64,000 nucleotides of DNA from Psococerastis gibbosa. Taxonomy: Eukaryota > Arthropoda > Insecta > Psocodea > Psocidae. This document shows, piece by piece, positions 47,400-58,347 of the stretch. The number at the start of each line of letters is the position of its first letter. Within the stretch, counting starts at the first letter, position 1. A program made the position numbers and the translations under genes. The notes beneath the pieces are model-generated. The model made no database searches, was not told where the DNA came from, and was given only the letters and a program-made list of their open reading frames with translations. The stretch covers positions 5,140,855 to 5,204,854 of the forward strand of contig OZ020491.1 in the NCBI GenBank assembly GCA_963971405.1, given 5' to 3'.

Positions 47400-47462
47400 C
47401 AAGGCCGTAGCCAGGATTTTGTATCAGGGGGGGGGGGTTGAACGCCCTTGGCTACGGCCTTG
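47400..47462. mobile_element. 63-bp minimal hAT MITE
   Basis: Ends CAAGGCCGTAGCCAGG and CTTGGCTACGGCCTTG with only about 31 bp between, mostly a G-run. Flanks TAGACTAT and TAGGCTAT match 7 of 8. Confidence 0.9.
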
Positions 47463-47527
47463 TAGGCTATACTCTGTGTTGATGTGGCTTATTACGTTAA
47501 CAGTATTCCAGCAGTAGGCCTCTTAAT

Positions 47528-47960
47528 CAGTGCCGGATTAACCCATGGGCACTTGGGGCACAGGCCCCCAGCCCCCCCCAGAAATGCCTAAAATTCCGCC
47601 CCCCCCCCAGAATGAGATATCTTTAGATAAAAATATAAAAACATTAGAAATTAAATGGAAATAGGGTTTTCTTTTGCTGCAATGCTGGTAGGTCTCCCGG
47701 GTCCCCCTTCATATCCTCTGAACCGAACTAAGGTCATTAATTTAAACGCTGCATACGTCCATGAGAACGGTTTTCCCCATTTTATACACTTTTATCGAAA
47801 TGGGTGGAGGGGCGTCAAATTATACACCGCCCTCTTCGAAAACCTATCGCTACGCCACTGACAAGTGCCTCCCCCCTTTTATGAGGTCCAGGTCCGGTTT
47901 GCACCAACGGCCCCCTCATATCTTGTGCCCCCGGCCCCCCCAGGGGTTAATCCGGCACTG
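47528..47960. mobile_element. hAT element, CAGTGCCGGATTAACC family, perfect TSD
   Basis: Ends CAGTGCCGGATTAACCC and GGGTTAATCCGGCACTG, perfect over 16 bp. 8-bp duplication CTCTTAAT at 47520-47527 and 47961-47968. Near 47840 it contains CCTATCGCTACGCCACTG, the end of a CAGTGGCGTAGC element, so one family sits partly inside another. Confidence 0.94.
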
Positions 47961-49200
47961 CTCTTAATTAATTGTATACTGTACTATTATTATAACCTAA
48001 TGTATTTTAAGTTCTTCGTCGTGATCTTGTTTAATGACATTAATGATATGCGTATTATTAATTAAATGCCTTGAGCGAAGGGCTATATTTTAATATGAAG
48101 CTTTCTTAACAGCCTCGAACGCAGTTTAATTAATTGAGCCTCTAAACTATGGTTTTTGAGCACGGGCATAGGGGCAAGTCCGCCTAGTAACAGGCTAACT
48201 ATAGGCCTAACTATAGGTATACATAATAGTCTCCTTATTAACTTTGTAAAACTTTAAAATTACTTTGTCTCTCATGATAAAAATTAAAATTCCTGTAGTC
48301 CAGTTTATTAAGCTGTACCTAATATATTTATAATTAAATTAAACGTCAAACTTTATAATATTTACCAGGAGTAGGGTTGGCCTGTTACTGTTAGGTTAGC
48401 GTGCTGTGTATGTTGTAGGCTACACAGTAAATAAGTAAATAAACAACAAGTGGGTTTCTTAGACAAAGTTAATTTCTTAACGATTATTTGGGTTTTACTA
48501 ATTCGGGTTGTTATAACAAGTATTTCTAAAACTCTAAGTTTTTGTTATTTTTTGTTTATTAAAATGAAATACCACGAAGTCACGAGTAATCTAATTATTT
48601 ATGTTATTTAAGTAAATAAGTAGCCTAATTACGAACCTATCGCTAGAATTCTATATAGCCTAATAAGGAACATCTCGTCCCTACTGCCAAGGACCATTCA
48701 GTGCTTCGGCCAACTAACACGTCTTTTCCAACAAATCCTAGCACGCTTTGCAACCGCGACAGGATTTGTAGATGTTTGAATTGAAACTTGAAAGTATTGC
48801 CGAGGACCTTGTCCCAAGGTGTTGTAGCTTAAGTGTTTTGACTGGACGAAGAAGATGCGTCACGGGGCAGGTGTGACACCGGTAATTAAAAAAAAAATAG
48901 CCTAGGTAGCCTGGTAGGAATGTCTCTTTTTTCCAAAATGGGACTCTACCAACATCAAATGAACGGTATGCATAAAAACCAACGAACATATAAATTAGGC
49001 TAAAGTATAATCACCTTTTTGTAGGCGTTTTAACATAGAATTATTAGAATTCCAAGTTGACCAACTGTTACTAGAAATTTCATTGAAAGCCCAACTTGAT
49101 TCTGTGTGAAAATGAGATCAAGCAGGTTCATGCATCCCTTCTGTTATCAATCAATCAATCAATTTATGATGTCATCATATTCGTGGAAATATTTAATGTT
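47961..49200. other. AT-rich intergenic stretch, nothing recognised
   Basis: Many TAGGCCTA/TAGGCTA-like words but no gene, SINE box or paired terminus. Confidence 0.4.
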
Positions 49201-49207
49201 GTGCCCG

Positions 49208-49350
49208 GATGACGTCACGTATGCAACAGGTCGGCTCACTCGGCTCGACAGTCCAGTGCGAGCATAGACAACAGATAACTAGACTCGTCACCGGGATAGG
49301 GATTCAGTTCGCGATAGCAGCGCCACGCCGCGCAGCGGAAATTTTTTCTC
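49208..49350. promoter_or_regulatory. CRE-containing GC-rich island (speculative promoter)
   Basis: A perfect TGACGTCA (49209-49216) is followed by a locally GC-rich, CpG-containing segment with CGCCACGCCGCGCAGCGG. A related block (CGCCGCGGTGCGG and CTCCGTCCACTT) recurs at 50460-50495. It could be a promoter or only a repeat. Confidence 0.3.
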
Positions 49351-49646
49351 CGTCCACTTTCCTTGAACAACAAAGCTCAAGTTAAATTCTTTTGTAAATA
49401 TTTAAATGTCAAATTAAATATTCATGGGAATAAAATGTATTTTAAAAATTGTAATGATTTTTTTACAAATTCTGAAACTGTCACTAAAATCTCAATTTGA
49501 AACATATTTTCAAAAAGATAGTCCAAAATCAAGGACTGAAGGACGCACTCCATCCAGCCCCCAGCCTACCAGCCATTACTGACATTGTTTTGTTTACATT
49601 TTCAACTGGGCACTATCATATTTTAGATTTGAGTTTTAGTAGAAAA

Positions 49647-49752
49647 ATGCAGAAAGCTAGCAAAAGAAGAGTCCGATATTGCTCGGTTGTGGGCTGTTTC
49701 AATTCAATTAATATGCCAGTCAAAAGGGTGATAAATCCTAGGGAGAAGGAAT
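49647..49752 (+). CDS. possible first exon of a THAP-like gene (weak)
   Basis: ATG at 49647 opens MQKASKRRVRYCSVVGCFNS, whose C-x4-C spacing and GCxN motif resemble the start of a THAP zinc finger. No donor with a clear continuation was found. The frame then runs into what looks like LINE C-terminal sequence (GRPRMQWL at 49765-49790). Confidence 0.25.
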
Positions 49753-49959
49753 AGGTAGTAGTGGGACGACCACGGATGCAATGGCTACAAGGCATCGGGG
49801 TTAGGGTCATTCGGGGTAGCTGTGGCTTGCCTAGTAGACCAAGGTCGTTCATGGGTTTCAGTTTTGACTTGGTAAAGTCATTCATACGACTATGTACATT
49901 TTGTCCATGTTGAGCATGGCTCATTCTCTCATCGTGTCCATTATCCCTCGTATAGTAGA

Positions 49960-51370
49960 TAGCATAAGTTGACATCGAAGACGTTTAACGGATTGCTAAT
50001 GGAAAAAAAAATCAATTTTGGTCGTTGGTATGAGGCATTCGACATAGGACGAATGAGTTACCTACTAATAATAATCTAGAGTAATAAACAATGTGCTACG
50101 TACGGGCTATGAAAAAGTTTTTTAGGACATTACGGGCTCTAGACTGTAGCGCCAAAGAGTAAAAATAAACTACCGTATTAATGGGATTGTTCAGTACAGT
50201 ATAAAAGTATATGAATAAAATTGAAATGTGGAAATTTAACGTTTGAACTGCAATTGACTAACGCTGCCTACTGTATAACCGATACTTATCATACGTAAGC
50301 TTATTAGACTTTACACTGCCAATGGCACATTACATAATATAAGCGTTGAAATACAGTCAACTGTCATTATAATGGAATATAAAAAAAATTGGAAGAATTG
50401 GAATATGGCAACTAAAATGTTACAGACCAAAATTTGAATTTAAGCGGGAACGCTGCAAGCGCCGCGGTGCGGAAAAAATAATCTCCGTCCACTTAGCAGA
50501 AGACGGTTCTTAGTGGAAGAAGGGCAAAATTCCATTTTATACAGCGTTGACAGCCCCCTGAGTGCGAGTTGTGTACTTGATCGCCCACCAGCGTTATTTT
50601 GGTCTCGAGTTGGTCCCGTGTTTAGTTTTTAGTGCCCAGTGATTTTCAATTGTGAATTGGGGTTTCAAAATATTTGGCCATGCTCCGGCGGCACATGTCG
50701 TTTTAAGGTAAAATTTTCAACTTAAACTAAAAAACTTTTATATACTATCATGCTTCCATTGACAAATCTGCCTGAAATCATCTCTATTTCGGGGGGAAAA
50801 CCCCATTGCCAAAATGTTTTAGATGCAATAAACACAATCTTGTGACCTACGAAAGTAAATTATCTGGTGTTGCATGACCTTGATGAGTAATTTGGTGTTT
50901 TCTTGAGAAAACCCCTGAGTGCAATTGAAAGAAATTTGGCTACTGTATACTTTTAAAATTGTTAACAGACTAAAGGAAATGTTCTACACACCCTGTATTT
51001 CTAAAAATGTAAGAAATTACTAAGGGATATGCGTTATAAATGGGAGGTATGGGTTATGTTGTGTTGTAGTTAGTAACCAAGTTGGGTTATGTTGTTGGTG
51101 TATCTGTGTATCTTAGTATCATAGCTTGGTCTAATGGTTTGTGATGTATTCTTGTAATCGCTACATGCTGCAAATGCGATTGATAAAGAATGACTGCTTA
51201 TTGAAAATATTGCACGGCTTTTGCTATTGTGTAATTGTTAGAAATTTTTAAGGTTTTTACATTCTACGTAGGCCTACGGTAGCGTTGGCGCTTACAATAT
51301 TATTTTATTCGTTCACTTGTCGTATCAAACAGCGACGTTTTGTTTATTTGTTGTTGTATTTTTAAGTAGC
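49960..51370. other. intergenic, partial repeat only
   Basis: 49960-50110 has weak similarity to repeat Q (AAGTTGACATCGAAGACGTT). The rest, to 51370, holds no recognised feature beyond the GC-rich block near 50460. Confidence 0.4.
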
Positions 51371-51664
51371 CAGGCGCGGATCTACGGGTTGTAGCCATAG
51401 CTATAAGGGTTATAAAGGGGGCTACAGCCCCCATTAGGGGCCTCAAAATGCGTAAAACCCCACTATTTCAGTCCTAATTTTCACAAATTTTCTCCCGGGG
51501 GAGATCCCCGGGCCCCTCTTGTGCTCGATTGTATTAATTACGTATAATGTGGAACCTTTATTGCTCTGAAAATGCGTAAAACCCCAATATTTCAGCCCTA
51601 TTATAAAAAAAAATTGAAATTTAATCTTAGCCTCCTCCTTGGTCTCATTCTAGATCCGCGCCTG
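51371..51664. mobile_element. hAT element, CAGGCGCGGATCTA family
   Basis: Ends CAGGCGCGGATCTACGG and TAGATCCGCGCCTG and an interior matching 46733-47026. Flanks TAAGTAGC and TGTGCTAA do not match, so the TSD is lost or one flank was rearranged. Confidence 0.85.
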
Positions 51665-52349
51665 TGTGCTAATAAATGAACTGAGTTCACTTGATACTAT
51701 TCAGTTCATCGATATCATTCACTGTTCAATTACACTAATACCATCATCATTTAAATAAAGTGTAGTCTGTAACGAAGCCAAATTCATGGATGAGTCGTGC
51801 TGGACTCCAAAGTCCATGTTTTACTGTAGGCTATAGCATCCAATTCAGTTCCCTAATGGGCGCCATGGGGTCTTGGGTGGGACTGGCGATAAGATAAGAT
51901 ATTTATATATTAGATTTTCAAATTTACAATAATCCATTGCTTTTGAGTGGCAACCGGTGAAAATTAATTTCAGACGAAATAATAGATATACAATAACATA
52001 TATATACTGTATGTTATAAAGTACAGGAAATGTTTTGTTATATTTATTTCCAACTCCGTATCGAGGAGGGGGGGGGGGGGCGCGTCAGCCGCTGTTCAAC
52101 ATCCCAGAATACCAAAATGCGACAAAACCCCACGATTTTATATGTATATATTTATAGAAAACAAGTTCTCCGGGCCCCCGGTTTGAAGTTTTTCAGTGAT
52201 GGAGTGTAAAAATGTGTAAACCCCCCTGTATTTTTTTCCCTCCGGGTCCTCCTGTTTGCAGTTATGTGAATCTTTGTCCATAACAAAAAAAAAATTAAAA
52301 AAAAAAAAACATTTCGGCTCTGACCTCTGAAGTTAGGATGCTGCAGGAA

Positions 52350-52860
52350 CTAGAGTGATTGAATTTTGAAGACCACGTATTTCTGGATGTTATGACTTTT
52401 GTATACAAGATTGAAGGCTATCTCCCGGCATTTTGAAGAAAAACAAAAAAGTTTAAAGATGTTCATGCCGGCCGCCATACCAAGTTGAATCCAGCGGACC
52501 AGAGCAGGTTCAAAGCTGCAGATAAATTGGTCGTGTGCACAGTGCCGGTAGGGAAACATGGTAGGACTTGTCCTGGTCACCTCCGAACTAATCGTGTGAC
52601 TTCACTGTGTTTCCCAAGTGGTTCGGAATCCACTATAAGCAGGAGGTCCACTGGAGTCCTATGGGCCCACACCGTGGCCTGGGACTGTGTCAAACCATAC
52701 TACTACTAAAGATGTTCATAGTTATAACACCAGAAATGCTGATAACTTCATTTTAGAACATAAAAATTCTGTTTCGTAAAAATTGCACGGCTTTTGTGGT
52801 ATCACTAAATGAAATTTACTGTGATCGATAGATTATTAGCAAGCAATAGCAGTACATGCT
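52350..52860 (+). repeat. repeat T, copy A, with retroelement insertion
   Basis: GAAGACCACGTATTTCTGGA, CTCCCGGCATTTTGAA, then after the insertion AACACCAGAAATGCTGATAA, TTAGAACATAAAAATTCTG and GTGATCGATAGATTATT. Reverse copy B spans 54510-56430. Confidence 0.85.
52467..52707 (+). mobile_element. (ACT)n-tailed SINE-like element, 12-bp TSD
   Basis: Full-length copy, GCCGGCCGCCATACCAAG to TACTACT. 12-bp duplication AAAGATGTTCAT at 52455-52466 and 52708-52719. Almost identical to 5816-6048, so it is probably a recently active family. Confidence 0.93.
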
Positions 52861-53068
52861 ACTATCTACAACAACAATAACGACAACATCAGGTGTAGGG
52901 AGATTTCATGCAAGCGCAGACTCCGCATCTTGGAGCGGTGGTTTCTTCAAACAACAATGTTGACGACTAATACTTTTTTCTTAAGTATCACATTATTTTC
53001 ACTTTGACTAGACGCCTTATAGAAATCGTTCATTTGTGGTAAAGAAGGTTAATCACCATTGCTGTAGA

Positions 53069-53383
53069 CAGTGGCGTAGCCAAGCGGGATCCGGACCCCC
53101 CAAAATTGAGCAAAATTGCAAATTTTTTAGATATTTATCTATAAAAATCGCCGGGGAGACCCCGGTCCCCCTTTTTCCAGTTTTGTTAATAAAGTTATCA
53201 TCTGCAAAATCAATATATTTTGCCGACAAACTATTTCAGACCTATATTAAAAAAAAAACAATCCCCGGTGGGGGGGGGGGGGCGCCAAATGAAACACCAC
53301 CCCATTCGAAAACCTATCGTAAGCGGGCAAACGTTATGAAAACTGGACCCCCCCCAAAAAAAAAAGTTCTGGCTGCGCCACTG
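53069..53383. mobile_element. hAT element, CAGTGGCGTAGCC family
   Basis: Ends CAGTGGCGTAGCCAAG and CTGGCTGCGCCACTG. Flanks GCTGTAGA and GCCGTAGA match 7 of 8. Close to 31309-31659. Confidence 0.92.
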
Positions 53384-53879
53384 GCCGTAGATAACAATAG
53401 GAGCTTTCAGTCACTATTTATTTCATTTTTTTGCGACCAATATTAACTGAGATATGATTTTTTTAAAGTTCTGATCGGCCGCCATCTTGAAACGGCACCT
53501 TCTGTAAGGCTGCTCAGGTTGCCCTATGGTCTACTATTCGTACCACGTGCCCCATCCGCCTGATACGTGTTCTCTTGATATCGGCTACTATCATAGGTTC
53601 TTGGTATATCGCGTTCATCATTTGAACTACGGTTACGCCACTCTCTCTGTCCTTCCCTGCTAGTGTCGAACTTGATCCAAAAACTAGAAATTAAAAATTT
53701 ATTTCTATCGGGAACATATCAATCAATCAATCAATCTTTGTCCATGACCCACCAAGGTGGGTACATAGAGAGCTCCAGTCTTTAACCCATTCAACTTAAT
53801 TGATCGATGGGATGTTTACATAGTCTAGAACGTGCAGACCAATGTAATACAACTCAGTAATAATGGTAGTATATGCAAT

Positions 53880-54073
53880 GTCAGGACATGTAGCGTAGTG
53901 GTACGGACTCTGACTTTCACCCGAAAGGTTGTTGGTTCGAGTCCCACACTGGCTACATTTTCTGGCCATGCTTCGGAGGGCATGTTAAGCAGGCGGTCCC
54001 GGGTCATCCTAGTTGAGTGTAACTCCGCTAGGTTGGCTTAGTAATAGAAACAATAAAAAGTCCTTATTTAATG
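53880..54073 (+). repeat. SINE S1
   Basis: A box TAGCGTAGTGG and B box GGTTCGAGTCC intact, with a short internal deletion in the body (GAGTGTAACTCCGC). Ends CAATAAAAAGTCCTTATTTA, the same subfamily as the copy before exon 1. Confidence 0.92.
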
Positions 54074-54079
54074 TATTGG

Positions 54080-54345
54080 GACATGCATGAATTTTCTATA
54101 ATTTCTTCAAAAAGTATTTTTATTTATTCAAAACATAATCTTTCCTAGGGAAAGCAACCGGTTCGGTTCTTTTTACTGTATTTAGCTCCTAAAACATACC
54201 TGAAGGTACAATGCATCGATTGAAAGGTTCCGCTGATTAATTATTTTTTTATATTTTTAAATTCATTTTTAATGAAAATTGAGTATATTTCATTTTCTAA
54301 TTGAACCCAAAACCAAACTATCAAGGGGCAAGCAGCCTGTTGGGG
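54080..54345 (-). repeat. dispersed repeat R, diverged fragment
   Basis: On the minus strand it keeps the CTTGCCCCTTGATAGTTTG and CGAACCGGTTGCTTTCCC-type blocks but is clearly more diverged than copies 1-4. A LINE remnant (GCGCCTTATCCCCTACGGG, GGTCGGCG) follows at 54349-54460. Confidence 0.7.
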
Positions 54346-54725
54346 TTTACTTCACTCTTACTTTTTCCGCGCCTTATCCCCTACGGGGGGGGGGGGGGGT
54401 CGGCGATACGACAATGGCGCCTCCACAATCCTCTATTTAGGGCGTCCTTGTATGTGAGTGTGAGTACAGAGTTGTTGTTGTTAATAGTAGCATGTAAATC
54501 TAATGATTGCCAATAATCCATTGATCACAGTAAAGTTGATTTAGTGGTACCACAAAAACCGTGCAATTAACTATTCGGCATAATTTTAACCAAAGCACTC
54601 CTGAAGGCATCCAACTTGTCGATCCTCTTGATTTCTGAATTCCAAAGTCAAAAACAGAATTTTTACCAAACATGGAATTTTTATGTTCTAAAATGAAGTA
54701 ATCGGCATTCCTGGTGCTATAACTA

Positions 54726-56299
54726 CTACCCAGATTCAAAAAGGTTGGACCACCCTTATTTACGATGCATTTCAGTTTCTATCACTGTCAATTCGAATAA
54801 TATATCATTTATTTTAATATAGGAAGTAGCCTAACTATTCCTCAATCAAATGAGAAAAAAATTATCCCTATTAGGTTTAAAACGTATCTGACAAGACAGC
54901 TTTGCTCAAACATATGCTGAAATCATCAATTCAAAAAACCTGGACCACTATGTTTACAATATTTGGTTAATGTGTCTTTTGCATTAATAACTGCCTTAAT
55001 GCGACGGGGCATGGAAGATACAAGAGCGACACAATCATCTGCAGTGAACGAATCCCAAATTTCTAATAAAATGGTCCTCAGTTCGTCCTTTGTCCGTACA
55101 AGAGTGGTTCTCAACTTCTTCTTCATTTTTCCCCAAATATTTTCGATTGGGGAACGGCCAGGGCTGCTTGAAGGCTAAAGGAGAGGTTTAATATCATTAT
55201 TTTGAAACCATGCCTTAGAGATTCGGCCGGTATGGCAAGTTGCGCGGTCTTGCTGAAATATAAAATTCCCATTTGACACCATCTTTGTAAGAGAAGGCTT
55301 CAAACTGTCCTCTAAAATCTTAATGTACGTCTACCCATTAACAGTACCCTCAACAAAATGAAATACACCTGTTCCTGATGCACTCATACGCCCAAACTTC
55401 ACCGTTTTCTTGATAAAGTGGGGCTTGATTGTCTCGCCAAATATTCGTACTACGCGCTTAGATCCAACAAAATCCAAAGTTAGTTGAAATCGGGCCTCAT
55501 CGCTACAAATGATCTTTTTCCAGTCCTGTTCAGTCCAATTCACCCTCTCTCTTGCCCAAGCAAATCTCCTCTTTATCTGTACAGGTGTCAATAGTGGTTT
55601 CCCCTTGGCAGTGTAAAAGATTCGTCTTACTGTAGTACTCACAGAACCTGGGCTATTGGACAATGTTTATTAGTTCCAAGCTTCCTTGAGCTCTAGAGCA
55701 GTTATGCGTTTGGCTTTAATGATTTTTACGAATTCCCTGTCCTGGCGACTAGACGTCTTCGTGGCCGCCTCGTCGCTTTCCCCCGGATCAGTGGTCTTGG
55801 CGTTTGTACAGCGTACCAAAAATATTGTGGACGGTAGAGTTTCATAACTGGAGAATTCTCTTTATCTCTCTCTCACTTTTCCTTGCTTGATGATGGAAAA
55901 TTATCAGTTTCTGAACGCTCTTCGCTACAGCAGATCCTCTTGCCGTTCCTCAATGATAAAATGGAGATGGGAAAAAATAACGTGTCTGATGTTTTGAAAA
56001 TATGTCTACACACTGCATATAAGCAATGTGCATTTTTTTCAAGCTTGCCTGGATGTTCACGGAAAGAATAACTCTAAGTGGTCGAAGATTTTTGATTCTG
56101 TTAATTATGCACCTTCTCTGGAAAGTGTCGAGGAATCGATGAAAAACTGACGGAACTAAATTGAATTGATCAAATGTCATTAAGGGAGTATCTGGCTAAT
56201 TTCCAGAGTAAACTCAGCGACCTACAATTTGTATTAACAGAGATAAAAATGGAAATACATTGTGAATTGAGGTGGTCCAACCTTTTTGAATCAGGGTTG
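54726..56299 (-). mobile_element. Tc1-like transposon relic, 1574 bp, TA target
   Basis: Terminal inverted repeats CTACCCAGATTC/AAAAAGGTTGGACCACC and its inverse share 10 of the first 12 bases and then AAAAAGGTTGGACCACC exactly. TA flanks at 54724-54725 and 56300-56301. Carries a broken DD34E transposase on the minus strand. Confidence 0.93.
54926..55815 (-). pseudogene. broken Tc1-family (DD34E) transposase
   Basis: A single minus-strand frame from about 55815 to 54926 reads through the catalytic motifs SDEARF (first Asp), FQQDRATCHT (second Asp) and SPIENIWGKMK (Glu). There are 34 residues between the second Asp and the Glu, which defines DD34E. The frame has stops after KEAWN (two in a row), after VEGTVNG and after IKPLL. 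It ends GPGFLN-stop. The N-terminal DNA-binding part is eroded. Confidence 0.93.
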
Positions 56300-56619
56300 T
56301 ATGAACATCTTTAATTTTTTAATTTTTATTTTTTTCAAATATGCCGGGTGAAGATTGTTTTCAATCTTATATATTAAAGTCCAGAAATACGTGGTCTTCA
56401 AAATTGTTGGTCCATATCTGCCTGTATCTTTCTCGACAGCGTCATCCTTTTCTCCTGCTTCCACAATCTCTTCAACCCTTTTTCAGTAAATGGGAATTGC
56501 CTTTGGACATGCTCATGCTATAACATGCGTTTTTGCCTGAGCTTGAGAGTAATTTCGGCAGTTTTCAACTCATCTCTAACCCGGTCGTTTCTTCGCCTGT
56601 TTGCCAGGTTTGCTTACAT

Positions 56620-56983
56620 TAATTACGACTAAAATTTATGTGAATTAAAAGAAAATAGTTTTTGAGAGAGAGAAAATACTTTTTTCAGTTTTTGGTAGGT
56701 AAAACCCCCCAATATTGAGCTAATCCAAAATAAATAGCATTGGTCCCAAGGTATGGCTTTTGTGAACCTACAAGCCAAATTTCATACAAATCCACTGTGT
56801 AGTTTGTTCACAAATTTACAAACATAAGGTACCTATATATTATATAAAGGTATACTGTATATCGTATTTCGTAAAAACCTCTTTTCTTAGTTTCTGGGGC
56901 CTCAAAACGTGTATATCCCCTGAAATCTCAAAATAGAAAATTTCGACCATCACAAAGTACAGTAGGTATAAATAGGAAAGCAA
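56620..56983 (-). repeat. dispersed repeat R, diverged partial copy
   Basis: GTGAACCTACAAGCCAAATT, CTCAAAACGTGTATATCC and ATCACAAAGTACAGTAGG correspond on the minus strand to the 5' half of repeat R. It is diverged and lacks the CTGTCT tract. Confidence 0.75.
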
Positions 56984-57507
56984 AAAAAAGTGACCGGGGA
57001 TTGTCTCAATGGTACTTTGGGACACCTGTGAGCCACCAGAATTTTTAAAGTGTCCATGGGACTTATGTGTTCCAAAAGGGTCGAAAGCGTTAAATGGGGC
57101 TCACGTAACTCGTTTTTGGATGCCGACAGGGCGTAACAGGCGGCGTGGGAGTAAATGGCGGGATTATTTGATTTGTTTAACGCAATAGACTGCCATTAGT
57201 GGTATTGGCATGGCAACGGTTAGAATCGATGATGGCACGTTACATGCTTGTTTGAACACTGGAAGGGGGGGGGGGGTGGCAACTAGCAGCCTGCATCATT
57301 TTCTGCCCACGAGTTTAATTAAAACGAATAAAGAATAAGGTTGGTTCCCACAATGTAGAAATAAATTATTCCTTAGTAAATGGTACCCACAGGCTAGGGT
57401 ACGAGGGTACGTACTTTCAACAGTAATAAAATAAAATAAATAAAATAGAACGCGCCTAGCAATTAAGCTAGGTATTGCCGATTACCGGCAAACATGGGGG
57501 GAGGTGC

Positions 57508-57756
57508 CAGTGGCGTAGCCAGATTTTTTTGGGGGTCTAGTTTTCATAAAGTTTGCCAGCTTACGATAGGTTTTCAGATGGGGTGGTGTTTCATTTGGCG
57601 CTCCACCCCCCCCTCCCCCCCCCCCCCCCCGCGGGATTGTTTTTTAAAAGAAAGGCCTGAAATAGTTTGTCGACGATAGTTTGCAGACGATAACTTTATT
57701 TTGGGGGGGGGGGGGTCCGGACCCCGCTGACCCCCCCCCCCTTGGCTACGCCACTG
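57508..57756. mobile_element. hAT element, CAGTGGCGTAGCC family
   Basis: Ends CAGTGGCGTAGCCAGA and TTGGCTACGCCACTG. Flanks GGAGGTGC and GGGGGTGC match 7 of 8. Same orientation-independent G/C-run interior as 31309. Confidence 0.93.
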
Positions 57757-57804
57757 GGGGGTGCCAAAGGAAGCGGAAGAGGAATATTTTCCAGGTTGTA
57801 AATA

Positions 57805-58303
57805 GATAAATAAATAATATTGACTTTTTGTTCTCTTACTAAGCCAACCAAGACTCGTATCTGTGCTTGGTTAAGTCATGCTTTCGTCTGCTGTATAATG
57901 TCAATGATGAGCGTGTCTCAACTTGTCCGTTATCGCTTGTAGCCGGGGTAGGTTGACATCGAGGATGTATACCTGCTTGTTAATTGCAAAAATGCATAGG
58001 GAAACAAAACAAATAATGACCGAAATCCATGGGGTCGTTGGCATTGGACAAGGCACCTAAGGGGCCCTATTAGTATGCCTACGTCCATAAAAGGGCCTTC
58101 GGGACGTTATTACTATTACTATTCAAGCCAACCTAGTGGAAAGCCCTAACTCTCTCTCTCTCTTACACTCAAGTAGGAAGGCCCAGGGCCGCCCGCTTTA
58201 GATGCCCTCCGAAGCACAGCCAGAAAATGTAGCATATGTGGTACTCGAACCAACAACCTTTCGGGTGAAAGTCAGAGTCTGTACCATTATACTCTACATG
58301 ATC
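57805..58303 (-). repeat. SINE S1, minus strand, split by repeat Q
   Basis: 57805-57847 is the SINE 3' end (AAATAAATAATATTGACTTT, TTACTAAGCCAACC). 58124-58303 resumes at AAGCCAACCTAGTGG and continues to the head (CAACCTTTCGGGTGAAAGTC). Confidence 0.85.
57848..58123 (+). mobile_element. repeat Q inserted in SINE
   Basis: ACTCGTATCTGTGCTTGG to a TTATTACTATTACTATT tail, flanked by AAGCCAACC on both sides. The simple-repeat tail and the short duplication suggest a retroelement. Copies: 19023 and, in pieces, 63185-63290 and 63620-63660. Confidence 0.75.
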
Positions 58304-58347
58304 TTTTGTAGACTAACAACATAAAAAAAATAGTGGCAAGTGAAAAA

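Larger units (their letters stand above)
54510..56430 (-). repeat. repeat T, copy B, split by Tc1 element
   Basis: The reverse complement matches 52350-52860 on both sides of the Tc1 insertion: CCATTGATCACAGTAAAGTT and CCTGGTGCTATAACTAC on one side, AATATGCCGGGTGAAG and CAGAAATACGTGGTCTTC on the other. It has an extra ~60 bp (CCAAAGTCAAAAACAGAA) that copy A lacks. Confidence 0.83.
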
